Shown here: positions 1-7,648 of the stretch, one piece after another
Layout of the letters: every line of letters starts with the position of its first letter
Numbering within the stretch: the first letter of the stretch is position 1
Source of the DNA: Lachnospiraceae bacterium
Lineage (GTDB): Bacteria > Bacillota > Clostridia > Lachnospirales > Lachnospiraceae
Assembly (NCBI GenBank): GCA_024403235.1
Contig: JAKSSF010000013.1
Span: forward strand, 1-63,725
Length of the DNA: 63,725 nt
Direction of reading: 5' to 3'
Notes under the pieces: generated by a model
The model's input: the letters and a program-made list of their open reading frames with translations, nothing else
Database searches by the model: none
What the model was told of the DNA's origin: nothing
Translations under genes and position numbers: made by a program

Positions 1-2
1 CT

Positions 3-428
3 GTTACCGGGAAGACTGCGGCAGAACTAATCTATGATCGTGCTGATGCAGAGCAGCCTACTATGGGACTTACAACATGGAAGGACGCTCCGGACGGCAA
101 GATATTGAAAAGAGATATTGTTGTTGCAAAAAATTATCTCAATGAAAAGGAAATGTCCCGCTTGAATAGGCTTGTTACAATGTTTATTGATTACGCTGAG
201 CTTATGGCAGAGGATGAAGTTCTTATGAGCATGCAGGACTGGGTAGATCAGACCAATCAGTTTTTAAGCAACAATAGGCGTAAGGTCCTTGAAGGTAAAG
301 GAAGAATATCTCATGAGCAGGCTATCGAAAAGGCTGCAAAAGAATATGATATTTTCCGTGTGCGACAGGATCAGGAGTATGTATCAGAATTTGATAAACA
401 AACCGAGAAATATTTTAAGGGCGAATAG
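3..428 (+). CDS. RhuM-family protein, 3' end only (starts before the window)
   Basis: The reading frame is already open at the first bases of the window and ends at 428, so only the C-terminal ~140 residues are present. The segment with GLTTWK, DGKILK and IVVAKNYLNEKEMSRLNRLV followed by a charged helical tail is typical of RhuM (the Salmonella SPI-3 virulence protein family), whose biochemical role is not established and which is common in genomic islands and next to restriction-modification genes. No catalytic assignment is possible. An inverted repeat 4 bases after the stop probably terminates it. Function of the family is uncertain; family membership is fairly secure from the motif order. 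Confidence 0.75.
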   Translation, partial: VTGKTAAELIYDRADAEQPTMGLTTWKDAPDGKILKRDIVVAKNYLNEKEMSRLNRLVTMFIDYAELMAEDEVLMSMQDWVDQTNQFLSNNRRKVLEGKGRISHEQAIEKAAKEYDIFRVRQDQEYVSEFDKQTEKYFKGE

Positions 429-432
429 CAAA

Positions 433-480
433 CAGCCGAGGTGGTAACATTTCGTTTCCTCCCCGGCTGCAATTGTTATT
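433..480 (+). terminator. Probable terminator after the RhuM-family gene
   Basis: CAGCCG at 433-438 can pair with CGGCTG at 464-469, with adjoining G-C pairs, and an AT-rich stretch follows. The loop is long and the T-run is poor, so this is a moderate call. Confidence 0.45.
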
Positions 481-570
481 ATTAAATTTTACTCTGTGGC
501 AGGCTCCTGAGCCTTTGTTTCATACCGCTTGAAAACGTCATTTACAAATATTCTCTAAAAATCTCTTAGT

Positions 571-600
571 AGCACCGCCTTTGGGGGGTGCTTCTTTTAT
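571..600 (+). terminator. Rho-independent terminator
   Basis: AGCACC at 571-576 pairs with GGTGCT at 587-592 over a short loop and is followed by TCTTTTA. It lies between the RhuM-family gene and the TM2 protein gene. The rest of 429-683 shows no gene. Confidence 0.6.
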
Positions 601-683
601 TAATAACCAGCCTTTTTAAAATTCATTGCATACTTTGGGCTGAAATGGTAACATTCTCTTATAGTTTTACAGGGAGGAAAAAT

Positions 684-1376
684 ATGCGCTGTCCTTATTG
701 TGGAGCAGAAGTGAAAGACTATATTTGTGAATACTGTGATAGTGAAATGCCAGGTTACCAAAGTAAATCGGCAAATCATAATAGTGATAAAGACTATTAT
801 GAACAGACAACCTATCGAACCCAGTATTTCGAATATGATGGTACTGTTAGTAGAAAAAATAAATGGATTACGCTGATACTTTGTATTTTTGCAGGAAATT
901 ATGGTGGTCATTATTTTTATGTGGGTCGCATTGGAAAAGGGATTCTTTACCTTTGTACCATGGGACTCTTTGGTATAGGATGGATTATAGACATTGTCAA
1001 AATTCTGAGTGGTAATTTTGTAGATAATCTGGGATTGCCTCTGCAAGATAGTAGCATTCCTTATACTACCAGTGAAGAAATTCACAGAACTGTGCAAAGA
1101 ACAAAAATGCGTAGTATGAAGGTGCATAAGCAGCTTGCAGAAAAAGGACTTCCACAAAAACGAAATCAGATTATTACTGCCTGTATATATGCTTTTTTGG
1201 CATATAGTATGTTCTTAGCCCATAGTTATTTTTCGTTTGCATGTTTTGCGTTAGGAGCAGTATTTGCCTCTCCTTTTGGTTTGAAATATTTAGAAAAAAA
1301 TGGGATTAAAATTACTCGAGAGATTTATATCGCAGCTCTAGTGATTATTTGTGTTGTTGGTATTTTGTTCAATTAG
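684..1376 (+). CDS. Zinc-ribbon and TM2-domain membrane protein
   Basis: The 230-residue product begins with a small zinc ribbon, CPYC at residues 3-6 and CEYC about ten residues later, then a charged linker. A TM2-type domain follows: a hydrophobic helix after KNKWITLIL, the turn GNYGGHYFYVGR, and a second helix ending in GWIIDIVKI. Two more hydrophobic segments lie near the C-terminus. I chose the ATG at 684 because GGAGG lies eight bases upstream and the zinc ribbon then starts the protein; an in-frame start at 588 adds residues unlike the family. TM2 proteins are small integral membrane proteins without an established enzymatic function. The gene is single, 44 bases before the chromate-type transporter pair; any link to transport is inference. 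Confidence 0.75.
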   Translation: MRCPYCGAEVKDYICEYCDSEMPGYQSKSANHNSDKDYYEQTTYRTQYFEYDGTVSRKNKWITLILCIFAGNYGGHYFYVGRIGKGILYLCTMGLFGIGWIIDIVKILSGNFVDNLGLPLQDSSIPYTTSEEIHRTVQRTKMRSMKVHKQLAEKGLPQKRNQIITACIYAFLAYSMFLAHSYFSFACFALGAVFASPFGLKYLEKNGIKITREIYIAALVIICVVGILFN

Positions 1377-1420
1377 GAATAGAAGAATCTTAAATTTTAA
1401 AAGAGGAATACATCATTATT

Positions 1421-1963
1421 ATGAAAGAATTATTTGCCTTATATTGGGCTTTTTTTCGCATCGGAGGTCTGACCTTTGGGGGCGGATTAACCATGCTTCC
1501 TATGTTAAAGTATGAACTGGTTGAAAAGAATCATTGGGTTACGGAAGACGAGCTGCTGAATTATTATGCGGTGGGTCAGTGTACACCCGGTATTATTGCC
1601 GTCAATTGTGCCACCTTTGTAGGCTATAAAAGAAAAGGAATTTCAGGGGGTATTTTTGCCACCCTGGGGATGGTTAGCCCTTCTCTTCTGATTGTGTCTA
1701 TACTGGCTTTTTTTATCAAGCAGTTTATGGGAAATACCTACGTGGCGCATGCTATTGAAGGAATTAAGGTTGTGATTTGTGCTCTGATGCTTACCACTGT
1801 CTTCACCATGGGGAAGAAAACCATAACAGATAAAATAACTGTACTGGTATGTGTTGTTGGATTTGTTTTAGCCATGTTTACACCGGTACCATCTATTTTG
1901 ATTGTTATAATGGCAGGAATCTTTGGTGTTATTTTGTATAAGATGGGGAGGCTGAAACCATGA
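1421..1963 (+). CDS. Chromate transporter family protein, first half-size subunit
   Basis: This 180-residue membrane protein carries the CHR-family signature near its N-terminus (FFRIGGLTFGGGLTMLP), an early VGQCTPGIIAVN segment and hydrophobic helices to the end. Half-size CHR proteins occur as adjacent pairs that together form the equivalent of long-chain ChrA, an inner-membrane proton-coupled exporter of chromate; in gut Clostridia the physiological substrate is unproven. The last four bases overlap the start of the next CHR gene (ATGA), which indicates translational coupling. A weak AGAGG ribosome site lies about 16 bases upstream. Confidence 0.88.
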   Translation: MKELFALYWAFFRIGGLTFGGGLTMLPMLKYELVEKNHWVTEDELLNYYAVGQCTPGIIAVNCATFVGYKRKGISGGIFATLGMVSPSLLIVSILAFFIKQFMGNTYVAHAIEGIKVVICALMLTTVFTMGKKTITDKITVLVCVVGFVLAMFTPVPSILIVIMAGIFGVILYKMGRLKP

Positions 1964-2517
1964 AAGTATTCTTTGAGTTGTTTTATGAATTTTTTCAGAT
2001 CGGCTTATTTGCCATCGGGGGTGGTCCTGCCACCATACCATTTCTAATGGAGTTACCTACCAGGCACGATTGGTATGAGGTTTCTGATGTGGCAAAGATG
2101 CTGGCAGTCAGCGAAAGTACACCGGGACCTATCGGTATTAATATGGCAACCTACGCAGGCTTTAATGCGGCCGGCGTTCCGGGTGGAATTGTAGCCACCT
2201 TATCCTTGGTTCTGCCAAGTATTATTATTATTGTCATTATTGCTAAAATTTTGGACAAGTTTAGTAAAAATATGTATGTCAAATCCAGCTTTGCTATGAT
2301 TCGACCGGCTGTTACCGGACTTATCGCAACTGCCGTATGGGGAATTATTTCAACCACCATTTTGGCAGGCGCAAATGGAAGATTTGGCTCTCCCATAGTC
2401 TTGGTTCTTTTAGCTCTGCTTTTCTTTGGATTGATGAATGTGAAAAAACTAAAGAAACTACATCCCGCTGTTTGGATTGTGTGTGGTGCGGTTATGGGAA
2501 TTGTATTGCAACTATAG
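1960..2517 (+). CDS. Chromate transporter family protein, second half-size subunit
   Basis: This 185-residue protein is a diverged homologue of the preceding gene with the same CHR landmarks: FFQIGLFAIGGGPATIPFL near the N-terminus, then SESTPGPIGINMATY and four or five hydrophobic helices. It overlaps the previous gene by four bases and would form the other half of a heterodimeric CHR transporter in the cytoplasmic membrane. Family placement is secure from the paired GGG and TPGP motifs; the substrate, chromate or another oxyanion, cannot be read from the sequence. A structured non-coding element begins about 90 bases after the stop. Confidence 0.88.
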   Translation: MKVFFELFYEFFQIGLFAIGGGPATIPFLMELPTRHDWYEVSDVAKMLAVSESTPGPIGINMATYAGFNAAGVPGGIVATLSLVLPSIIIIVIIAKILDKFSKNMYVKSSFAMIRPAVTGLIATAVWGIISTTILAGANGRFGSPIVLVLLALLFFGLMNVKKLKKLHPAVWIVCGAVMGIVLQL

Positions 2518-2608
2518 AATATAAAAAGTTGGTAAATGCAGGCGTTTTATTATAGATAGGCAATATTATGGTTGAAGTTAAAACGAATTTTCGATATAAT
2601 AATTACGC

Positions 2609-2760
2609 AAAAGGCAATATCCAGTACATGGTACGGTAGGCGTAGCCTACGGAAAAGAACATAAGAAAAAGAAGTAATCGCCTCGGCCAAGGATTGATTA
2701 CTTCTTTTCTATAGAATTAATTAACCTGTAGGGCAATCCGTCTATTGGTATTGCCTTTTG
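2609..2760 (+). ncRNA. Unassigned structured element with two mutually exclusive pairings
   Basis: This occupies most of the 325-base gap between the CHR pair and the ABC exporter, in which no gene is seen. AAAAGGCAATA (2609-2619) is exactly complementary to TATTGCCTTTT (2749-2759), enclosing at least three hairpins: GTAC/GTAC at 2624-2634, GTAGGC/GCCTAC with a 3-base loop at 2636-2650, and an 11-bp stem at 2669-2679/2696-2706. The same ATTGCC strand (2750-2755) can instead pair with GGCAAT (2732-2737) to give a terminator-like hairpin followed by TTTTG. A closing stem competing with a terminator resembles a riboswitch or attenuator, but I recognise no known class; the element could also be a non-autonomous repeat. 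Confidence 0.5.
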
Positions 2761-2842
2761 TTATGCTTTATTATACAGCGAATTTAGGAAATGTCAAATT
2801 AGGCATATAATTTCAAAATGATGGAGAAAGAGGAACATATAA

Positions 2843-3781
2843 ATGTCACTTGAAGTAAAGGATTTACAGAAAAAATATGGGGAGAAGACAGTGGTAGATC
2901 ATCTTTCTTTTTCGCTGAAAGAACCTGGTGTATATGCGTTACTTGGAACCAATGGTGCCGGCAAAACTACGTCTATCCGTATGATTTTGGGAATGTTATC
3001 CAAGGATGGTGGAGAGGTTCTTTGGAATGGGGAACCAATGAATGCACTGGAGACCAACATAGGATACCTGGCAGAAGAGAGAGGTTTATACCCAAAGTAT
3101 AAGCTGATGGATCAGTTATTGTATTTTGCAAAGTTAAAAAAAGTGCCAAAGGATGTGGCAAAGGAGAGAATTCTCTATTGGGCACAGAAGCTTCAAGTAG
3201 AAGAGTATTTGTATCCTGCGAAAAAAGGAAAAAAGATAGAAAAGGATAAAACTGCAGATCAGTTGTCGAAGGGCAATCAGCAAAAGATCCAGTTGATGGC
3301 AGCGCTATTGTCAGACCCGGAGCTTATTGTTTTGGACGAGCCATTAAGTGGGCTTGATCCGGTGAACACCGATTTGTTTAAGGGCATTATCAAGGAGATT
3401 ATTGCACAGGGAAAATATGTCATCATGTCCTCTCATCAGATGGCTACTATTGAAGAATTCTGTGAGGATATTGTGATACTAAACAGAGGAAAGGTAGTGC
3501 TGCAGGGAAATTTGAATGAGATTAAGAAGAGTTACGGTCGAGTAAATCTTTTGGTAAAATGCGACCAGCCTTTTGAGGAGATTATCAAACAACATGGGCT
3601 GGAGATTATTTCTATAAGTCCGGAAGTAACACAGCTTAAAGTGCAGTCGGAGGACCAAGCAAAGGCATTTTTGGAGTCCCTTATAAAAGCGGACAAGCAG
3701 GTAATTCGCTTTGAATTAAGGGAGCCATCCTTACACGAAATCTTTGTGGAGAAAGTAGGAGGCAACGATGAAAAAGAATGA
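2843..3781 (+). CDS. ABC exporter ATP-binding subunit (NatA-like)
   Basis: The 312-residue protein is a complete ABC ATPase: Walker A GTNGAGKTTS near residue 35, signature LSKGNQQKIQ, Walker B LIVLDEPLSGLDP and the H-loop in SSHQMATIEE. The C-terminal ~80 residues form the DUF4162-like extension found in NatA/drug-exporter ATPases. It would energise the two NatB-like permeases that follow, with which it overlaps (the next start lies 14 bases before its stop). NatA-type systems export sodium, antibiotics or peptides; the substrate here is unknown. The start has a purine-rich site (GAGAAAGAGG) upstream. Confidence 0.9.
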   Translation: MSLEVKDLQKKYGEKTVVDHLSFSLKEPGVYALLGTNGAGKTTSIRMILGMLSKDGGEVLWNGEPMNALETNIGYLAEERGLYPKYKLMDQLLYFAKLKKVPKDVAKERILYWAQKLQVEEYLYPAKKGKKIEKDKTADQLSKGNQQKIQLMAALLSDPELIVLDEPLSGLDPVNTDLFKGIIKEIIAQGKYVIMSSHQMATIEEFCEDIVILNRGKVVLQGNLNEIKKSYGRVNLLVKCDQPFEEIIKQHGLEIISISPEVTQLKVQSEDQAKAFLESLIKADKQVIRFELREPSLHEIFVEKVGGNDEKE

Positions 3782-5186
3782 TTTTACAGGCTGGCGTGAA
3801 GTATTTACCTTTACTTTTGCCCAGACAGTAAAGCAGAAATCCTATGGAATTTTTCTGGTGCTTTTTTCAGTGATTGCCCTGTTCTATTCCACGGGTTCAG
3901 CATTCATTAACCAATACGGAGAATTGAAAGAGAAGAAAACCAATATCAGTCAGGTTGTCATTTTTGATGAAACTGGATTGAATATTGAATACAAAGATGT
4001 TTTTACCAGTAAAAAATATAAAAATGTTACCCTTGTATCTAAACCTTCTAAAACTATGGCGGAATATGAGAAACAGATGCAGACATCGGATGATACAACC
4101 ATAGTAATCAGAATCACCTTTGATGCTAAAAAAGGTCGTTATCATGCGTTGTTTGTGCAGGGAAAAAAACTGGGGATGTCGGAGATCGCCAAGGTAGAAT
4201 TTGCCAATGAATTTTGTGAATATTTTGAAGAAGCAAAATTGGAGGCGGTTCAGGTATCTAAGGAAATGCGTGACTATATTCAGACGGATATTGTTAGGGA
4301 AGTAAAGAGTTTGTCTGAGGATGGAGACATCATTGATAAAAAGACAGACGGCATTACCTATGATGATTATTTCATTATGCTGTTTATGCTGATGATCAGC
4401 CTCATGTTTATCAATATCGGGGGTAACCAAATTGCATTATCTATTGTCACGGAGAAGTCAAGTCGTGTCATCGAATATTTGATATTAAATGTTAGACCAT
4501 TGGCTTTGATCTTAGGGAAACTTTTGGCAACTATTACCACCTCAGCCCTTCAGATGATTGCTGTTGGATTCTGTTATATTGCGTCTCCAATTATCAGTAA
4601 TCTGTTGGTACCACGACTCCTGAAGCTATTATTTGGCGCAGCGGATACTGTGGAAACCACAGCCACCGTGACGGATGAAGCCTTAGCGGCCTCTGTAAAA
4701 ATGATTCATGGAATGAAATTAGAGTTTGCATTTTTGGCAATTATCTTTTTAATTTTGGGTATCATTTTTTTTGGATTAATTGCAGGTCTACTGGGGGCAT
4801 CTGTCAGCAAGATGGAGGAAATGCAGGAAGCTATGGTGGGCTTCCAGCTGTTGTTAATAGTAGGTTGTTACGCAGATATGGGATTGTTGGTAATACAGAT
4901 GATGGATATGGCCAATCCTGCATTTACCAAGGTACTCAGTATCTGTCCCATCACTTCCCCATTTTGGGTGCCGGGTAGTATGCTTTTAGGCAATATGAGC
5001 TGGTCTGCGATTTTTGTTAGCTTCGTTATGATGCTTATAGCCATTGCATTGGTAGCAATATTGACTGCCGGTGTGTATGAAGCATTGATTTTTTATAATG
5101 GAAAAGCCTTGAAGTTTAAAGATGTTGTTAGGCTTGCTTTTTCGAAAAAAATGACTTTGAAAAAGGAGGATGACAAACATGAATAA
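3768..5186 (+). CDS. ABC-2 type exporter permease (NatB-like), first
   Basis: The 472-residue protein has one N-terminal transmembrane helix (about residues 25-45), a large extracytoplasmic domain of about 150 residues, then five or more helices, the layout of NatB/ABC-2 permeases. The motif SSRVIEYLILNVRPLALILGK before the second helix group is the cytoplasmic coupling region typical of the family. It overlaps the ATPase gene by 14 bases and the next permease by 8, so all three are co-translated. Two different permeases with one ATPase suggest a heterodimeric exporter. Substrate unknown. Confidence 0.88.
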   Translation: MKKNDFTGWREVFTFTFAQTVKQKSYGIFLVLFSVIALFYSTGSAFINQYGELKEKKTNISQVVIFDETGLNIEYKDVFTSKKYKNVTLVSKPSKTMAEYEKQMQTSDDTTIVIRITFDAKKGRYHALFVQGKKLGMSEIAKVEFANEFCEYFEEAKLEAVQVSKEMRDYIQTDIVREVKSLSEDGDIIDKKTDGITYDDYFIMLFMLMISLMFINIGGNQIALSIVTEKSSRVIEYLILNVRPLALILGKLLATITTSALQMIAVGFCYIASPIISNLLVPRLLKLLFGAADTVETTATVTDEALAASVKMIHGMKLEFAFLAIIFLILGIIFFGLIAGLLGASVSKMEEMQEAMVGFQLLLIVGCYADMGLLVIQMMDMANPAFTKVLSICPITSPFWVPGSMLLGNMSWSAIFVSFVMMLIAIALVAILTAGVYEALIFYNGKALKFKDVVRLAFSKKMTLKKEDDKHE

Positions 5187-7425
5187 TCCTCAGAATAAGA
5201 AGATGTTTTCCGGTTGGAATACTGTTCTCCTTTTCACCATAAAGCAAGGTCTGAATCAAAAATATGCAATCATAACGATAGTTCTTGTGGCAATTCTGTT
5301 TGCCGGAAGCTTTGGGTTTAATCTGCTTGCAGCCGGAAAACAGGTAGAGAAAAGCAATATTTCTCAAGTAAAGAAGGTATATCTTATCGATCATAGTGGC
5401 TTGGAGACGGTGAACTGGAATGCTTCGAAACAGCTAAATAGAGAAAAGTTTCCGAAGGTAGTATTTGAGCCTACCGGCGCAGATATAAATGCATTAGGAA
5501 AAGGGTTAGCAAAGAAAGAGTCTACCAGCGTTATTGCATGTGTATCTCAGGCAAAGGACACATTTCAGATAGAGGTTTATCTTCCTTACGAAAGCAGAAT
5601 TACAAAAGGAGATGGAGAGAATCTTGCCAAAATGCTAAAGGCGATTCTTTACGAAGGAATGATTCGTAAGTCGGAAATTGACAGCGACAAGATTACTTAT
5701 GTAGTCAGTGGAATCAGCACTGAATATAGTATTGTTGGGGAAGAAATCAAGAACGAAGATTCTATGATGTTTAAGACCATGTTTCCATTGATTTTTATGT
5801 TGGGCTTATATCTTATGGTTATTGTTTACGGTCAGAATATGGGACAAATTGTTTGCATTGAAAAGTCTTCCAAATTGATGGAGACACTCCTTGTAACGAC
5901 AAAACCCTATGGATTAATCTTTGGGAAGATTCTGGCTACTGCAGGAATTGCAATATTCCAGATGGCAGCGTGTATCGTCGCTTTGGTGGTGGGACTTTTC
6001 GTAGGAGATAGCTACGCAAAGAAAACTGTCTATGCAGGATATGACAATCCGCTGCTTTCCATGTTGAAAGCTATGGCAGTAAATGAAACGGAAAAAGCGT
6101 TTTCCATAGAAGCAATCATCCTTACTATCTTGGCAGTATGTCTGGCCTTTTTGTTCTATTGTATGTTGGCTGGAGCGATAGCCAGTTTTGCAAGCAAAGC
6201 AGAAGAGCTTGGCGTGGTAATGATGTTTTACAATTTATTTCTTATCTTGGGCTTTAGTGGCTCCTATTTCCTTCCTACTATGAGTGGTCTGGAATGGATT
6301 AAGGTGATTGTTCGTATAGTTCCTTTGTCGGCTTCCTTTAGGTTGCCGGGAGAAATCTTGTTGGGAACTCTTAAGGGTGGAGCCGCGATTATCTATCTGC
6401 TGGTGTTGTTGACTTGGACAATACTTGTTGCTATTTTTGCGGGGAAAATATATAGAGACCAGGTTTTTTATAATGGAAAGAGCCTCAAGGACAGAATTCC
6501 TTGGATAAAAAAGAAAGAAGAATGTGACGATGGCTGGCAGATCTTCCTGGATGAATCCGGAAGACCATTGGAGCAATCTCAAAAAATCGGATATTTCTTC
6601 TTGGCAATATCACCCCTTGCACTTTTCTTTGTGATTCAAATTCTGGTATCTTTTGTACTCACCAATATGGTTACCAGATGGGACTTTAAAGGAATTGATA
6701 TTTCCACGTGGGAAGTAAAACAGCTGGCAGAATATTACCGTGGGATTGAACCTACACTGAATCCGCTAGCGATGATGATATGTCATTTACTGATCATACT
6801 TACTTTTGGTTTGTGGATGTATTTGGTCAGAAGGGGAATGGATAAGAATCAGATTCTGCATATCAAGACTTTGCTGAAGCACAAAATCTCTGTGGTATTG
6901 GGAATCAGTTTGGTATGCGGATTGGGATTGCTGGTTTTGGCAAATGGTGTAGTTGCAGTGGAAAGCTATATCATTCCTTCCGTTGTTCAAGACTATATGG
7001 AAATGGCAAAAACCGCAGGAATGGGCACCCATCCATTGGCCATTATTGCTGCAGTTTGCATGGCTCCCATTGGGGAGGAATTTCTATGTCGAGGCATATG
7101 TTTATACTTTGGTAAAAAAGCCTTTGGAAAATTCTGGTATGCAAATTTGCTCCAGGCACTTATGTTTGGAATTCTCCATATGAATTGGGTACAGGGCGTA
7201 TATGCATTTATCATTGGACTGGTACTGGGTATTTTGGTGGAACGATATGATTCTCTATTGCCAGCCATGATGGTTCACTTTATTATTAATTTCTCCTCTT
7301 CTACCTGGTATTCTAAGGTATTGGGAGAAACAGAAATCTCTCTGCCCTTGGGTGTTTTTATGGTGCTAATTCCAGGTGCAATCGTGGCAGCTGCATTGTA
7401 TTGGGGGCGAGAGAAAGCATGTTAA
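5179..7425 (+). CDS. NatB-like permease fused to a CPBP intramembrane protease
   Basis: The first ~430 residues repeat the NatB layout (helix, large external domain, coupling motif SSKLMETLLVTTKPYGLIFGK, helix cluster). After a cytoplasmic linker the last ~270 residues form a CPBP (Abi/Rce1-type) protease: E633-E634-x3-R638, H667 in FGILHMNW and H700 in MMVHFIINF, the residues expected for the glutamate protease site. I use the ATG at 5179 because the AAGGAGG at 5163-5169 is nine bases away; the in-frame ATG at 5170 overlaps that site. CPBP members cleave prenylated or leader peptides, or act in bacteriocin immunity, so the fusion suggests processing coupled to export of a peptide or lipid-modified cargo; this is inference. 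A strong terminator follows. Confidence 0.88.
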   Translation: MNNPQNKKMFSGWNTVLLFTIKQGLNQKYAIITIVLVAILFAGSFGFNLLAAGKQVEKSNISQVKKVYLIDHSGLETVNWNASKQLNREKFPKVVFEPTGADINALGKGLAKKESTSVIACVSQAKDTFQIEVYLPYESRITKGDGENLAKMLKAILYEGMIRKSEIDSDKITYVVSGISTEYSIVGEEIKNEDSMMFKTMFPLIFMLGLYLMVIVYGQNMGQIVCIEKSSKLMETLLVTTKPYGLIFGKILATAGIAIFQMAACIVALVVGLFVGDSYAKKTVYAGYDNPLLSMLKAMAVNETEKAFSIEAIILTILAVCLAFLFYCMLAGAIASFASKAEELGVVMMFYNLFLILGFSGSYFLPTMSGLEWIKVIVRIVPLSASFRLPGEILLGTLKGGAAIIYLLVLLTWTILVAIFAGKIYRDQVFYNGKSLKDRIPWIKKKEECDDGWQIFLDESGRPLEQSQKIGYFFLAISPLALFFVIQILVSFVLTNMVTRWDFKGIDISTWEVKQLAEYYRGIEPTLNPLAMMICHLLIILTFGLWMYLVRRGMDKNQILHIKTLLKHKISVVLGISLVCGLGLLVLANGVVAVESYIIPSVVQDYMEMAKTAGMGTHPLAIIAAVCMAPIGEEFLCRGICLYFGKKAFGKFWYANLLQALMFGILHMNWVQGVYAFIIGLVLGILVERYDSLLPAMMVHFIINFSSSTWYSKVLGETEISLPLGVFMVLIPGAIVAAALYWGREKAC

Positions 7426-7467
7426 ACTATCCGTAATCTTATCATAAACAATCTGTTCTATTTCATT

Positions 7468-7495
7468 AAGCCGGCGGTTTCGCCGGCTTTTTCTT
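7468..7495 (+). terminator. Strong Rho-independent terminator of the exporter operon
   Basis: AAGCCGGCG pairs with CGCCGGCTT over a short loop and is followed by TTTCTTTTTC. Confidence 0.9.
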
Positions 7496-7543
7496 TTTCA
7501 ATCTTTTTACTCTTATAAAATACATAAAGAAGAAACTCTATTA

Positions 7544-7574
7544 TTGACATTGCCATAAGTACTTATGATATACT
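7544..7574 (+). promoter_or_regulatory. Promoter with palindromic operator for the surface-protein operon
   Basis: A TTGACA box (7544-7549) and TATACT (7569-7574, 19-base spacer) form a plausible sigma-A promoter. Between them lies a perfect 14-base palindrome, CATAAGTACTTATG (7554-7567), in the spacer where a dimeric repressor would block RNA polymerase. A small CTTGC/GCAAG hairpin (about 7602-7619) lies in the leader. The regulator is not identifiable from this window. Confidence 0.55.
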
Positions 7575-7648
7575 ATAGTATTACAATAGAATAGGTATAC
7601 CTTGCGCTAAAATGCAAGAATAAAGTGATAGAAATCTGAGGGTGAAAA

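Noticed and set aside
600..1157. A 185-codon open frame on the minus strand over the TM2 gene.
   Set aside because: It has no ribosome site, an unlikely composition and lies opposite a frame with clear zinc-ribbon and TM2 motifs.
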